The notes beneath the pieces were generated by a model. The model was not told where the DNA came from. It searched no databases and saw only the letters and a program-made list of their open reading frames with translations. Below are positions 8,638-17,999 of a DNA stretch of 64,000 nucleotides, piece after piece (positions within the stretch are counted from its first letter, which is position 1; each line of letters begins with the position of its first letter). The stretch is from Williamsia sp. GTDB lineage: Bacteria > Bacteroidota > Bacteroidia > Chitinophagales > Chitinophagaceae. The translations under genes and the position numbers were made by a program. The stretch is taken from assembly GCA_015069695.1 (NCBI GenBank), contig JADCRZ010000018.1:1-64000 (forward strand), in the 5' to 3' direction.

Positions 8638-8656
8638 ACTTTTTTAGATTGTCCAA
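8625..8656 (-). promoter_or_regulatory. Promoter of the SPFH-RHH operon
   Basis: The minus strand shows TAAATTTG (8625-8632), an exact TAnnTTTG, with TTGG (8653-8656) about 20 bp upstream as a -33 candidate. Repeats two and three of the ATATCA array overlap the -7 box, so a bound repressor would block polymerase. Confidence 0.6.
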
Positions 8657-8674
8657 CTCTTTTTATCTTGTCGC

Positions 8675-9490
8675 ATGAAAAAGATTTTCTTGTTCCTGTT
8701 TTTGGCCGTTGCGGCAAAGCAGATCAGGGCTGCGGAAACAGACACGATCAATGTATTCAGCGCCAGCATGCACAAAGAGGTTCGCTGCGTTGTAATCAAG
8801 CCCGGCAACTATGCAAGCAGCACAAAAAAGTACCCGGTTGTTTATCTTTTACATGGCTATGGAGGGAATTACAGCCAATGGCCCAAGCTGGCACCACAGC
8901 TAAAGGATGAGGCAGATGGGCTGCAGCTGATCCTGGTTTGTCCGGATGGTGGTGTGGGCAGCTGGTACCTGGACAGTCCGGTAGACACCAGTTTCAAGTA
9001 TGAAACATTTGTAAGCAGGGAGCTGATCAGTTATATTGATGGTCATTTCCGCACCCAGACGGACCGGCACAACCGGGCCATTACAGGTTTGAGCATGGGC
9101 GGGCATGGCGGCTTATACCTGGCCATCCGCCATCCCGATCTGTATGGCGCAGCGGGCAGTACAAGCGGTGGAGTTGACATCAGGCCTTTTCCCAAGAACT
9201 GGGACCTGGCAAAAAGATTGGGTGACACGGTTTGCTGCAAGCAGAACTGGGAAGCCAATACCGTGATCAATGTAGTAGACAACTTACACAAAGGCGATCT
9301 GAAGCTGATCATTGACTGCGGCACGGGAGACTTTTTTCTGCAGGTAAACCGCAACCTGCACCAAAAGCTCTTACAAATGAATATAGAGCACGACTATATC
9401 GAAAGGCCGGGTGCGCACAACAGCGATTACTGGAAGAACAGCATCGATTACCAGTTGCTGTTTTTTAAAAAGTATTTTGATGGGGTATGA
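8675..9490 (+). CDS. Exported alpha/beta-hydrolase esterase (esterase D type)
   Basis: 271-residue putative carboxylesterase with a signal sequence (MKKIFLFLFLAVAAKQ). The core has YPVVYLLHGYGGNYSQW as the oxyanion region, the nucleophile elbow GLSMGG with Ser140, a probable catalytic Asp in IIDCGTGDFF and His in RPGAHNSDYW. The fold matches the Esterase_D / feruloyl and acetyl-xylan esterase group, common in polysaccharide-degrading Bacteroidota. It stands alone and diverges from the SPFH operon across 78 bp containing the operator repeats, so the regulator could affect both sides. Confidence 0.83.
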   Translation: MKKIFLFLFLAVAAKQIRAAETDTINVFSASMHKEVRCVVIKPGNYASSTKKYPVVYLLHGYGGNYSQWPKLAPQLKDEADGLQLILVCPDGGVGSWYLDSPVDTSFKYETFVSRELISYIDGHFRTQTDRHNRAITGLSMGGHGGLYLAIRHPDLYGAAGSTSGGVDIRPFPKNWDLAKRLGDTVCCKQNWEANTVINVVDNLHKGDLKLIIDCGTGDFFLQVNRNLHQKLLQMNIEHDYIERPGAHNSDYWKNSIDYQLLFFKKYFDGV

Positions 9491-9514
9491 TGAGAAGTGG
9501 GATCCAGGAAAAAA

Positions 9515-10171
9515 CTAGTTAACTGTACTTCCGGTTCTAACCTTGATCTTTTTCTTTCCTGCATTTTTCTTTTCCCAATCCAGCACTTCCTGCGGTTTGT
9601 CGACGGCTTTTTTTTCTGTGCCGGCTGAGGCGACTGCATCTTTTTTCTTTCCTTCCAGTACGCCGAGCACATAGTTTTCTGTTTTTACGATCAACCCGCT
9701 GCGGGGGTCATAGTATTTCCACAAACCGTGGCGGATGCCGGCCCCTTCATTTTTGACCACCACGCGTTTGAAATGACCCAGGTGCTCTACGTCCTCTACT
9801 TCCAGCGTGTCGTACACTTTATCAGGATTGATGGCTTTCCAGTTTTCTTCGCGTACAGGATCACCAAAATTGTTGAAGTACATGGATTGACCATCTTTGT
9901 TTCCCCAGCGGTAATTTTCTGTAGCAGTTAGATCGCCCATTTGCGAATAGCGCCGCCACTGCCCCTCCCTTCTGTCGTCTTTGAACTGGCCTTCCTCATC
10001 AAAGCCGGGCTCACCGCGCAAAGGTTCATGATGGATCACCCATTTGCCCTGCTTTTGTCCGTGCGCATCCACCACATTGAGCGTATCGCCTTTCACACCG
10101 ATCATAAAGCTCTTGGGCTGACCGAATCCGGAGAGGGAGAAAAACATACAGGCAGCAAAGAGTAAACGCAT
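9515..10171 (-). CDS. Exported MORN-like repeat protein (YwqK-type)
   Basis: 218 residues with a signal peptide (MRLLFAACMFFSLSGFG). The middle contains repeated G-x-W/S-x2-Y-x-N units such as REGQWRRYSQMGD, KDGQSMYFNNFGD and RHGLWKYYD, the MORN-variant pattern of proteins annotated as YwqK family antitoxin. The C-terminal 50 residues are Lys-rich and probably disordered. Function is unknown. There is no toxin next to it, so the antitoxin name should not be taken literally. Confidence 0.65.
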   Translation of the reverse strand: MRLLFAACMFFSLSGFGQPKSFMIGVKGDTLNVVDAHGQKQGKWVIHHEPLRGEPGFDEEGQFKDDRREGQWRRYSQMGDLTATENYRWGNKDGQSMYFNNFGDPVREENWKAINPDKVYDTLEVEDVEHLGHFKRVVVKNEGAGIRHGLWKYYDPRSGLIVKTENYVLGVLEGKKKDAVASAGTEKKAVDKPQEVLDWEKKNAGKKKIKVRTGSTVN

Positions 10172-10428
10172 AAACTAGGTTTGAAAGTGAACAGATAAAA
10201 CGGCTAAACCACCGTCAGATTGTTTGGGGTATACCAGCAAGTACCCGGCCAACAGGGCCTGTTCAGGCATGCTATCAATAAAATTACAGTTTTTACCAGG
10301 TCTGGTTCAGCAGAGCAGGGTGTTAATAGACCGGCAGCGGATGAAAATATATTTTTCTTAACAGGTACGCCTTCCCTGTCGGCGTGTATGGAAGGCAGAT
10401 AGAGAGGAGGATTCTCTTGCTGGCTTCC

Positions 10429-10436
10429 TATATTTG
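10429..10436 (+). promoter_or_regulatory. -7 promoter element of the parvulin gene
   Basis: TATATTTG matches TAnnTTTG, 17 nt upstream of the ATG at 10454. GGAG directly touches the ATG with no spacing, too close to act as a Shine-Dalgarno sequence. Confidence 0.5.
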
Positions 10437-10453
10437 CAAGCTTAACAAAGGAG

Positions 10454-11083
10454 ATGAAACATTTTTTGCTGCTCCCCCTTTTTCTGATGCTGATGTTTTT
10501 TTTGCAGGCACAGAAACTCACGGTTGCCCAGATGAAAGCCGGTATGGAAAAAGCACCCAATCCGGTCGCCTATGTTCGCCAGGTGCTTAAGAAAAATTAC
10601 AAGATAGATTCTATCTCGATTGTCAACACAACCCGGTTTTTGAGCCTGGCCGACAGCATAGCTTATACCGGCAAGCTGGGCAAAGTATACGGGCCGGTTG
10701 AGAACAAATACCTGATCCAGGTTTTGGGAAAGGCACCCAATCAGTTTAATCGCATTAGCCAGATCTTTATTGACACGTCTACTTTTACCTTCCGGATAGC
10801 CGACTCGCTGGCCAACAGCATTGTACAACGGATCAAGGATGGAACGGCCAGTTTTGAAGACATGGCAAGCACCTACTCAATGGGCGGCGAATCAAGTACG
10901 CAGGGCGATGTGGGCTGGATGGCCCGCGGATTTCTTGTTCCCGAAATAGAACGCGAGCTTCCCAAGCACAAAAAGGGAGAAGTGTTTAAAGTATGGAGCA
11001 GGACGGGTGTTCACATCCTGAAAAAAACTGCCGACCCCAAGCAAGACGCCGGCTTTGTGCTGCTGCTGCGTGTGATCCTGTAA
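10454..11083 (+). CDS. Exported parvulin-type peptidyl-prolyl isomerase
   Basis: 209-residue protein with a signal peptide (MKHFLLLPLFLMLMFFLQAQ). The C-terminal ~110 residues form a PpiC/rotamase domain: SQIFI, then ASTYSMGGESSTQGDVGWMARG, and ending in GEVFKVWSRTGVHILK, the parvulin signature. It probably catalyses prolyl isomerisation or chaperones proteins in the periplasm. The N-terminal part is short compared with SurA and lacks its long chaperone domain. It has its own promoter and is followed by the cobalamin riboswitch of the next gene. Confidence 0.82.
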   Translation: MKHFLLLPLFLMLMFFLQAQKLTVAQMKAGMEKAPNPVAYVRQVLKKNYKIDSISIVNTTRFLSLADSIAYTGKLGKVYGPVENKYLIQVLGKAPNQFNRISQIFIDTSTFTFRIADSLANSIVQRIKDGTASFEDMASTYSMGGESSTQGDVGWMARGFLVPEIERELPKHKKGEVFKVWSRTGVHILKKTADPKQDAGFVLLLRVIL

Positions 11084-11128
11084 AAAAACTTTCTTCCTTG
11101 CAGAATTAATCTATATTCGCCGCGATTT

Positions 11129-11292
11129 GGTTTGCATTTAAATTATGCAATTAAAAGGGAAACCGGTGTGAGTCCGGTGCTATCCCCGTAGCTGTAAGCT
11201 CCCCCAGTTGTTCATCTCCATGCCACTGTCGTTCACGCACGATGGGAAGGCCTGAACAATGGAGCAAGCCAGAAGACCTGCCAGATCCCAAT
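11129..11292 (+). promoter_or_regulatory. Cobalamin (adenosylcobalamin) riboswitch
   Basis: The conserved elements occur in order: AAAAGGGAA, CCGGTGTGAGTCCGG (P3 hairpin), CCCCGTAGCTGTAAGC, GCCACTGTC, GATGGGAAGG and AGAAGACCTGCC. An early hairpin TTGCAT/ATGCAA follows the opening GGTT. This is the classic B12 aptamer. A possible -7 element TATATTCG lies at 11112-11119, so the transcript would begin just before the aptamer. About 100 nt separate it from the receptor gene it should control, repressing expression when cobalamin is plentiful. Confidence 0.95.
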
Positions 11293-11397
11293 TTATTCAT
11301 TCAAGGCTTTCGGGTGAAAAGCAGGGAATGTAAGCGTCGAAAGACATTTATATTTCTGTTTCTTTATTTTCCTGAAAGCAGTCACTAAAATTTTCAC

Positions 11398-13329
11398 ATG
11401 AAAAGAAATTTTATCGTGGCTGCATTAATCTTTAGCAGCCCCTTATTTGCCCAGCAGGATTCTGTTTACAAAACACTTGACCAGGTTGTGGTTACAGCCG
11501 GTAAATTTCCCCAGAAACAAAGTACAACCGGCAAAGTCATTACCGTGATCAGCAAAGCCGAGCTGGAGAAGAACAGCGGCAGAACGCTTGGGCAACTGCT
11601 CAACGAGCAGGCTGGCATCACCATCGGCGGAGCCCTCAACAATTTGGGTGTCAATCAGGCAATTTATACGAGAGGCGCATCCTCCGGCAGAACCCTGATC
11701 TTGCTTGATGGTGTTCCTGTGTATGACCCTTCGCAGATCACCAACGAGTTTGACCTCAACTTTTTATCGATCAATAATATCGAGAGCATCGAAATATGCC
11801 GGGGCGCCCAGTCAACCTTGTATGGGTCTGATGCCGTTGCCGGCGTGATCAATATCATCACAACAAACAACAGCGCGGCCAAACCCCTGAATGCAAAAGC
11901 GACTTTCAGTGCGGGTAGCTACAACACATTTAAAACCAACCTGCAGCTGTTTGGCAAAACCGGTAAACTGACCTACAATGCCCGCTATGCCAAGCTGGTA
12001 ACAGATGGTTTCTCGGCTGCTTACGACAGCTCACACCGGAAAAATTTTGACCAGGACGGATACAATGGCGATGTGGCCAGTGCCAATGCCATCTACCAGC
12101 TTTCCTCTTCCCTGGCCATCAGGGGCTTTATTCAGTACAGCCGTTACAAGACAGATGTAGACGCCGGCATATTTGCAGATGAAAAAGATTTTTACATCCG
12201 GAACAAAAACCTGATCACGGGAACCGGCATCCGGTTTATAAAAAACGGGGTGCAGCTAACAGCTAATTATCAGTACAGTGACATCACCAGGAATTATCAC
12301 AACGACAGTCTGGACAGACCCGGCTTTTCAAAATTTTCGACCGACGACTATTATGGCAAAACCCAATTTGCCGAAGCCTACGCCAGCATAGAACTGGGCA
12401 GTGGGTTCAGCCTGCTGCAAGGGGCTGATTACCGCTTCAGCAGCATGAACAACCAGTATCTTTCCATCAGTTCCTTTGGTCCGTTCAAGACCGCGTTCAG
12501 AGACACGGTGCATAGCCAGGCATCACTGTACAGTTCGCTTTATTATGGCAGCCGCAACAAAAAGCTCCATGCAGAACTGGGCGGGCGCATCAACGTGCAT
12601 TCAAAATACGGGAGCAACAGCACGTTTACCTTCAATCCCTCTTATGCCCTGGTTGATTCCAGCTTACGGGTATTTGGAAGCTTGGCCACCGGCTTTAAAG
12701 CCCCTACCCTGTACCAGCTGTACTCGGCCTATGGAAACCCCAACCTCAAACCGGAATGGAGCCGCACCTATGAGCTGGGTTTGCAGCAGCAGGCAACGAT
12801 GATCAGCAACAGGATCGTTTTGTTCCACCGGAAAGTGTATGATGGCCTGGACTACAATTACCTGATCAACCGCTACTTCAATATCAACCGGCAAACTGTA
12901 AGAGGTCTGGAAATCGAAAGCAGCTTCCGGCCAGTAAAAGCCGCTTCCATCAGCGTTAACTATACCTACCTGCATCCGGCTGAACAATCTCAAAGCAGGG
13001 TTACTTACAAGGATACGACCTACGATCACCTGCTCCGCCGCCCGCAGCACAACTTAAACCTGAATGTCGATTACCAGTTCAGAAACCTTCTTTACTTCCG
13101 GGTAGGTGCCAAATGGGTCAGCAAACGCTATGATGTAGGTGGTTACAAGCAACCCGATGTACCGCTGGACAGCTATTTTATTTTGAATGCCTATGCAGAA
13201 TGGAAAGTGATCAAACAGGTGAAGCTGTTTGCAGATGCACAGAACTTAACCAACAAAAGATTTTTTGATATCCGGGGATATAACTCGATACCATTTTTGC
13301 TGAATGGGGGTGTTACCATTAGCTTATAA
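11398..13329 (+). CDS. btuB: TonB-dependent vitamin B12 receptor (BtuB-like)
   Basis: 643-residue outer-membrane receptor with signal peptide MKRNFIVAALIFSSPLFAQ and a TonB-box-like LDQVVVTAGKF right after it. The plug domain (about 45-155) has TRGASSGRTLILLDGVPVYDP and QSTLYGSDAVAGVINI. The rest is a 22-strand barrel ending in the terminal strand LNGGVTISL. The cobalamin riboswitch upstream identifies corrinoids as the substrate. It lacks the CarboxypepD_reg-like domain and SusD partner of nutrient-glycan systems. No BtuF/C/D genes are in the window, so inner-membrane uptake must be encoded elsewhere. Confidence 0.92.
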   Translation: MKRNFIVAALIFSSPLFAQQDSVYKTLDQVVVTAGKFPQKQSTTGKVITVISKAELEKNSGRTLGQLLNEQAGITIGGALNNLGVNQAIYTRGASSGRTLILLDGVPVYDPSQITNEFDLNFLSINNIESIEICRGAQSTLYGSDAVAGVINIITTNNSAAKPLNAKATFSAGSYNTFKTNLQLFGKTGKLTYNARYAKLVTDGFSAAYDSSHRKNFDQDGYNGDVASANAIYQLSSSLAIRGFIQYSRYKTDVDAGIFADEKDFYIRNKNLITGTGIRFIKNGVQLTANYQYSDITRNYHNDSLDRPGFSKFSTDDYYGKTQFAEAYASIELGSGFSLLQGADYRFSSMNNQYLSISSFGPFKTAFRDTVHSQASLYSSLYYGSRNKKLHAELGGRINVHSKYGSNSTFTFNPSYALVDSSLRVFGSLATGFKAPTLYQLYSAYGNPNLKPEWSRTYELGLQQQATMISNRIVLFHRKVYDGLDYNYLINRYFNINRQTVRGLEIESSFRPVKAASISVNYTYLHPAEQSQSRVTYKDTTYDHLLRRPQHNLNLNVDYQFRNLLYFRVGAKWVSKRYDVGGYKQPDVPLDSYFILNAYAEWKVIKQVKLFADAQNLTNKRFFDIRGYNSIPFLLNGGVTISL

Positions 13330-13355
13330 GATAACATTGCTTTGAAAAAGCATTC

Positions 13356-13412
13356 AAGAGCAGGGGTAAGTCAGCTAACAGGAATTCTGCTAATTGACTT
13401 ACCCCTGCTTTT
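13356..13412. terminator. Bidirectional terminator between btuB and aroQ
   Basis: A perfect 15-bp stem AGCAGGGGTAAGTCA / TGACTTACCCCTGCT has A-rich and T-rich flanks that extend the pairing. It lies between two convergent genes. The 21-nt loop can form a small inner stem. Confidence 0.85.
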
Positions 13413-13443
13413 CGGACCATAACACTGATTCGATTGAGGTACC

Positions 13444-13869
13444 TCAGTCCTTGTTCAAAGACAAAGCCAGTACAGCCAGTTCATATCCATACAATCCCAG
13501 GCCGCTGATGGTGCCGCGGCATTTGGCTGAGACGTGGGAGATTTTGCGGAAGTCTTCACGCGCATGTACGTTGCTGATATGAACTTCTATAACGGGGGTT
13601 TTGATCGCAGCAACGGCATCGCCGATCGCGACCGAAGTGTGGGTATAAGCCCCGGGGTTCATGACGATGCCATCCCATTCAAACCCCTTGCGTTGCAATT
13701 CATCTACCAGATCTCCTTCTATATTACTTTGGAAATAACTGAACAGAATATGCGGATGGCTTTGCTGAAGCTGGTCGAAGAACGATTCAAAGCTTGCACT
13801 GCCGTAAATACCCGGCTCCCGTTTGCCTAAGAGATTGAGATTAGGCCCGTTGATGATGGCGATCTTCAT
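13444..13869 (-). CDS. aroQ: Type II 3-dehydroquinate dehydratase
   Basis: Third enzyme of the shikimate pathway, converting 3-dehydroquinate to 3-dehydroshikimate. Type II hallmarks are all present: start MKIAIINGPNLNLLGKREP, the lid tyrosine in PGIYG, NPGAYTHTS for substrate binding, EVHISN with the catalytic histidine and the R-G-I-S-GLGLYGY C-terminus. The start at 13869 (141 aa) puts the protein at the usual family N-terminus; the ORF track adds five residues. It lies next to carA on the same strand with a 59-nt gap. Confidence 0.95.
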   Translation of the reverse strand: MKIAIINGPNLNLLGKREPGIYGSASFESFFDQLQQSHPHILFSYFQSNIEGDLVDELQRKGFEWDGIVMNPGAYTHTSVAIGDAVAAIKTPVIEVHISNVHAREDFRKISHVSAKCRGTISGLGLYGYELAVLALSLNKD

Positions 13870-13928
13870 GGAACAAAGATGCACAAAATAATCTGGCGGC
13901 TGAGGTGAAAAACCGGCTTGTATGCCTG

Positions 13929-15044
13929 TTATGCTGGCTTCCCGGTAGATTCCTTTACCAGCTTGATGAATTCATCGAACAGATACCGCGAATCGTGCGG
14001 CCCGGGGGTAGACTCAGGGTGGTACTGCACAGAAAACGCCGGCTTGCCTTTTACCCGGATACCTTCGATTGAAGAATCGTTGAGGTTGACATGCGTAATT
14101 TCTACGTGCTCAGCCTTTCTGACTGCTTCAGGATCTACACCAAAACCGTGGTTCTGTGTGGTGATCTCACATTTGCCTGTGATCAGGTTTTTTACCGGAT
14201 GATTAAGCCCCCTGTGGCCATGATGCATTTTAAAGGTGGGAATATCATTTGCCAGCGCCAGCAGCTGGTGGCCCAGGCAAATGCCGAAAACCGGTTTGTC
14301 TTCTTTCAGGACATCTTTCACGGTTTTGATGGCATAATCCATAGCAGCCGGATCACCCGGGCCATTGGAGATGAAGTAACCGTCGGCATTAAACGCTTTT
14401 AGTTCATCAATGCCTGTTTTGGCCGGATGGACTTTCACATAAGCGCCTCTTTCTACCATGCATTCCAGGATGTGCTTTTTAATGCCATAATCCATTACAG
14501 CAATACGGACCGGTGCATCCGGATTGCCCATCTCGTATGCCTGTTGGGTGCTCACTACACTGGCCAGTTCGAGGCCATCCATAGAAGGCACTTCCCTGAG
14601 CATGGCTTTTAATTGCTCTACATCATCGATCTCGGATGAGATGATACAGTTCATCGCACCTTTAGTACGGATATGTGTTACAAGTGCGCGGGTATCGATA
14701 TCCTCGATCGCTACGATCCTGTTGTCTTTCAGATACTGATCCAGCGAGCCTTTGGCGATCTTGCGGGAGTACTGCTCTTCCAGGTTCCGCCCGATCAGTC
14801 CCCGGATCTTAACCGTATCGGACTCCACATCATTGTCGGACACACCATAGTTGCCTACATGCACCGTGTTCATGATCAGCACCTGGCCGTAATAACTAGG
14901 GTCCGTAAACACTTCCTGGTAACCGGTCATCCCGGTGTTAAAGCAAACTTCGCCGGTGGTAGTACCGATCAGTCCGAATGATTTTCCGTGATGGACAGAA
15001 CCATCTTCCAGGACCAGGATAGCTTTTTTTTGCTGATTGCTCAT
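13929..15044 (-). CDS. carA: Carbamoyl-phosphate synthase small (glutaminase) subunit
   Basis: 371-residue class I glutamine amidotransferase supplying ammonia to CarB for arginine and pyrimidine synthesis. The N-terminal CPSase small-chain domain begins AILVLEDGSVHHGKSFG and contains GMTGYQEVFTDPSY. The GATase domain carries the nucleophile in FGICLGHQLLA and the His/Glu pair in VQYHPESTPGPHDS. Length and motifs are complete. carB is not adjacent. A location just after the ribosomal operon is seen in related genomes as far as I recall. Confidence 0.96.
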   Translation of the reverse strand: MSNQQKKAILVLEDGSVHHGKSFGLIGTTTGEVCFNTGMTGYQEVFTDPSYYGQVLIMNTVHVGNYGVSDNDVESDTVKIRGLIGRNLEEQYSRKIAKGSLDQYLKDNRIVAIEDIDTRALVTHIRTKGAMNCIISSEIDDVEQLKAMLREVPSMDGLELASVVSTQQAYEMGNPDAPVRIAVMDYGIKKHILECMVERGAYVKVHPAKTGIDELKAFNADGYFISNGPGDPAAMDYAIKTVKDVLKEDKPVFGICLGHQLLALANDIPTFKMHHGHRGLNHPVKNLITGKCEITTQNHGFGVDPEAVRKAEHVEITHVNLNDSSIEGIRVKGKPAFSVQYHPESTPGPHDSRYLFDEFIKLVKESTGKPA

Positions 15045-15127
15045 GCTGTGGTAACGCTAATTTTTTTGCAAAGAAATGAAATATGCGGGTTAAATAAACG
15101 AAAAAATTCCTGCGCATTGGCGCATGA

Positions 15128-15163
15128 AAAAAGGGCAAGACCCCGGAAGGTCTTGCCCTTTTT
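15128..15163 (-). terminator. Terminator of the infA-rplQ operon
   Basis: A 15-bp stem AAAAAGGGCAAGACC / GGTCTTGCCCTTTTT closes on the loop CCGGAA, 22 nt past the rplQ stop codon. It is intrinsic-type on the minus strand and, being symmetrical, could also act on the plus strand. Confidence 0.9.
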
Positions 15164-15184
15164 ATGGCGAGAATATGATCTTCC

Positions 15185-15760
15185 TTATTCAGGCTTTTGT
15201 TCTGTTGCTTGTGCTGTTGTGTCCAGGTCTGTTCCAGGTGTTTCCAGGGCTTGGTCAGGATTCGCAGTAGCGGTAGCGTCCTGTGCTGTTTGCTTGGTAG
15301 CATCGGCAGCGGCTTCGCCTCCTTCTTTCTTGCGTCCACCACCGGAACGGCGGGTTCTTCTGGCCGGTTGGGCTTTTTCGTCTACGCCTTTGCCATATAC
15401 TTCGTTGAAATCAACCAGTTCAATCAGGGCTGTTTCAGCAGCATCCCCCGGGCGCGTGCCCAGTTTGATGATGCGGGTGTACCCACCAGGACGGCCGCTC
15501 ACCTTGGGAGCGATCGTGCCAAACAATTCTTTTACCGCGAGCTTATCCTGCAGATAGCTGAATACAACACGGTTCTGGTGTGTGGTATTGTCTTTTGCCT
15601 TGGTGATCAGCGGCTCTACGTATATACGCAGGGCTTTTGCTTTGGCCAATGATGTTACGATCCGCTTGTGCGTGATCAGCTGGCAGGCCAGGTTGCTGAG
15701 CAGGGCTTTGCGGTGTGAAGCTGTTCTGCTGAGGTTTTTAATTTTATCTCCGTGACGCAT
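15185..15760 (-). CDS. rplQ: 50S ribosomal protein L17 with acidic C-terminal extension
   Basis: The first ~120 residues ([23 protein letters not shown] through [11 protein letters not shown]) are canonical L17. A further ~70 residues first carry a basic [13 protein letters not shown] patch and then an Ala/Thr/Gln/Glu-rich low-complexity tail. Extended L17 proteins are usual in Bacteroidota; the tail is likely disordered. This is the last gene of the operon, 61 nt after rpoA, and is followed by a strong terminator. Confidence 0.97.
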   Translation of the reverse strand: MRHGDKIKNLSRTASHRKALLSNLACQLITHKRIVTSLAKAKALRIYVEPLITKAKDNTTHQNRVVFSYLQDKLAVKELFGTIAPKVSGRPGGYTRIIKLGTRPGDAAETALIELVDFNEVYGKGVDEKAQPARRTRRSGGGRKKEGGEAAADATKQTAQDATATANPDQALETPGTDLDTTAQATEQKPE

Positions 15761-15821
15761 GACATGTTGTTTATACCCTGTACCGTGTCAGGAATTACAG
15801 GATTTGTTTTGTATTGATTTA

Positions 15822-16817
15822 TTATTCGTCGTCCAGTTTCAGCTTGCTGAGGTCCATACCGAAATGGAGGCCTCTTTCGGTGAGCACCTGCTCGATTTCT
15901 GCAAGGCTTTTTTGTCCGAAGTTTCTGAACTTCATCAGGTCTTCCTGTTCGTACTGCACCAGTTCACTCAGGGAGTTGATCTTGGCAGCTTTGAGGCAGT
16001 TGAAAGCGCGGACTGACAGATCCAGGTCTTCCAGCGGCGTTTTCAGCACTTTGCGCAGCTGAAGGGTTTGCTCGTCAACCATGTCCTCTTTCTTTTCTTC
16101 CTTGCTGTCGAAGGTGATGTTTTCATCGGTGATGATCATCAGGTGCTGGATGAGGATGCGGCTGGCCTGCTTAACGGCTTCTTCCGGATGGATGGTGCCG
16201 TCTGTATTGACTTCGATGATTAATTTCTCGTAGTCGGTGCGTTGTTCCACACGGGTGTTTTCCACGCTGTAGCGCACGTTTTTGATGGGCGTGAAGATAG
16301 AGTCGATGGGGATGTATCCAAAGGGAGCATCCTTTACTTTGTTGTCTTCAGCCGGAACATAACCGCGGCCTTTGCCGATGGTGAGTTCAATGTCAAGCTT
16401 GGCAGAAGGATCCATGGTACAGATCAGCAGGTCGGGGTTCATAACCTGGAAAGATTGCGTACCCTCCTGGATCATACCGGCTGTAAATTCGCTTTTGCCT
16501 TTTATGTGTAAGCTGATTTTTTCGTTCGACGCATCCTGGTCGGTGATCTTTTTAAAGCGAACCTGCTTCAGGTTCAGGATCACTTCTGTGAGGTCTTCTG
16601 TAACCCCTTTGATGGTGGCAAACTCATGGTCAGCACCTTCTACCCGGATGCCAACAATGGCATAGCCTTCCAATGAGCTGAGCAATACCCTGCGCAAGGT
16701 ATTGCCAACCGTAACGCCATAACCTGGTTCCAGCGGGCGGAATTCGAATTGGGCTTCGAAATCGGTAGCCTTTTGCAGAACGATTTTGTCAGGTTTCTGG
16801 AAATTTAAAATAGCCAT
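15822..16817 (-). CDS. rpoA: DNA-directed RNA polymerase alpha subunit
   Basis: 331 residues. The N-terminal assembly domain begins FQKPDKIVLQKATDFEAQFEFRPLEPGYG and has TLRRVLLSSLEGYAI. After an acidic linker (FDSKEEKKEDMVDE) the C-terminal domain LSVRAFNCLKAAKINSL ends in FGQKSLAEIEQVL, which contacts upstream DNA and activators. Length is normal. It sits between rpsD and rplQ, the conserved bacterial order. Confidence 0.98.
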   Translation of the reverse strand: MAILNFQKPDKIVLQKATDFEAQFEFRPLEPGYGVTVGNTLRRVLLSSLEGYAIVGIRVEGADHEFATIKGVTEDLTEVILNLKQVRFKKITDQDASNEKISLHIKGKSEFTAGMIQEGTQSFQVMNPDLLICTMDPSAKLDIELTIGKGRGYVPAEDNKVKDAPFGYIPIDSIFTPIKNVRYSVENTRVEQRTDYEKLIIEVNTDGTIHPEEAVKQASRILIQHLMIITDENITFDSKEEKKEDMVDEQTLQLRKVLKTPLEDLDLSVRAFNCLKAAKINSLSELVQYEQEDLMKFRNFGQKSLAEIEQVLTERGLHFGMDLSKLKLDDE

Positions 16818-16888
16818 ATATCTGTTCTAATTTTATTGATGATAAGTGCCTGTGCGTCACCTACCCGTCGCACTCGACATGCGAACAA

Positions 16889-17494
16889 TTACTTACTGTA
16901 CAATTCAACAATCAGCTGTTCCTTAATGTTCTCAGGAACGCTGTCGCGTTCGGGGTAGCTGATAAACACACCTGCTTTCTCTGCATCGTTCCAGTCGAGC
17001 CAGCTGAATTTGGGATTCTTGGTGCCTATGCGGCTGGTGATACCGGTTCTCTCTGAAGTAGAAGGTTTCAGGCTAATGATATCGCCTGGTTTCAGTTGAA
17101 AGGAAGGATAGTTGGTAACCTGTCCGTTTACCATAATGTGTTTGTGGGCAACCAGCTGGCGGGCACCGTTGCGCGAGGGAGAAAGACCCAGGCGGAATAC
17201 GGTGTTGTCCAAACGGGCTTCCAACAGTTTGATCAGGTTTTCACCTGTTACACCGCGGCGGCGGGAAGCTTCTTCAAAAGTTTTGCGGAACTGGCGCTCC
17301 AGTACACCGTAGGTGTATTTTGCTTTTTGTTTTTCACGCAGCTGCAGGGCGTACTCACCCAGGCTTTTGCGTTTTCTGGAAGCCCCGTGCTGACCGGGCG
17401 GGTTGCTGTTTTTGTTGAGCCATTTACCGTTGCCCAGAATCGGCTCACCAAAGATTCTGGAAATTTTTGTTTTTGGTCCTGTATAACGTGCCAT
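16889..17494 (-). CDS. rpsD: 30S ribosomal protein S4
   Basis: 201-residue primary 16S rRNA binding protein with N-terminal domain MARYTGPKTKISRIFGEP and the S4 RNA-binding domain ARLDNTVFRLGLSPSRNGARQLV. It has no Cys residues in the N-terminal region, so it is the zinc-free form. In many bacteria S4 represses its own operon by binding the leader; no such site could be defined here. Confidence 0.97.
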   Translation of the reverse strand: MARYTGPKTKISRIFGEPILGNGKWLNKNSNPPGQHGASRKRKSLGEYALQLREKQKAKYTYGVLERQFRKTFEEASRRRGVTGENLIKLLEARLDNTVFRLGLSPSRNGARQLVAHKHIMVNGQVTNYPSFQLKPGDIISLKPSTSERTGITSRIGTKNPKFSWLDWNDAEKAGVFISYPERDSVPENIKEQLIVELYSK

Positions 17495-17594
17495 AATATG
17501 CGTCAGATTTTTGAGTTCCCGGATAAGATTGTAAAAAATCTGAAAATTGAATCTTACCCAGCTTGTTATAAAATAGCGGTAACAATCTTGGATC

Positions 17595-17999
17595 TTATAC
17601 CCTTCTTTTCTTGGGCGGACGGCAGCCGTTGTGCGGCAGCGGGGTTACGTCTTTGATCTGGGTTACTTCGATACCGGAAGTAGCCAGTGCGCGGATGGCA
17701 CTTTCTCTTCCTGAACCCGGTCCCTTTACATATACATCCACCCGGCGTAGACCTGCATCGTAGGCTACTTTGGCGGCATCAGATGAAGCCATCTGTGCGG
17801 CGTAGGGTGTATTCTTTTTAGAACCTTTGAAGCCCATTTTACCGGCGCTGCTCCAGGCAATAACCTGGCCTTGCTTGTTGGTAAGGCTTACAATGATGTT
17901 GTTAAAGCTGGCGGTCACATGTGCGTCGCCGTAGCTGTCAACCTTTACAATTCTTTTTTTCGCAGCAGCTTTTGCGCTGTTGGCTTGTGCTTTTGCCAT
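17595..17999 (-). CDS. rpsK: 30S ribosomal protein S11
   Basis: 134 residues. An Ala/Lys-rich N-terminus precedes [45 protein letters not shown], followed by [15 protein letters not shown] and the C-terminal [11 protein letters not shown], all typical of S11 on the platform of the 30S subunit. Co-directional with rpsM (111-nt gap) and rpsD (100-nt gap). Confidence 0.98.
   Translation of the reverse strand: MAKAQANSAKAAAKKRIVKVDSYGDAHVTASFNNIIVSLTNKQGQVIAWSSAGKMGFKGSKKNTPYAAQMASSDAAKVAYDAGLRRVDVYVKGPGSGRESAIRALATSGIEVTQIKDVTPLPHNGCRPPKKRRV

Noticed and set aside
9515-10171. YwqK-type protein as part of a toxin-antitoxin pair
   Set aside because: No toxin gene lies next to it; the family name comes from a distant annotation.
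10450-10456. GGAG next to the parvulin ATG as a Shine-Dalgarno site
   Set aside because: There is no spacing between GGAG and ATG, so it cannot position a ribosome.
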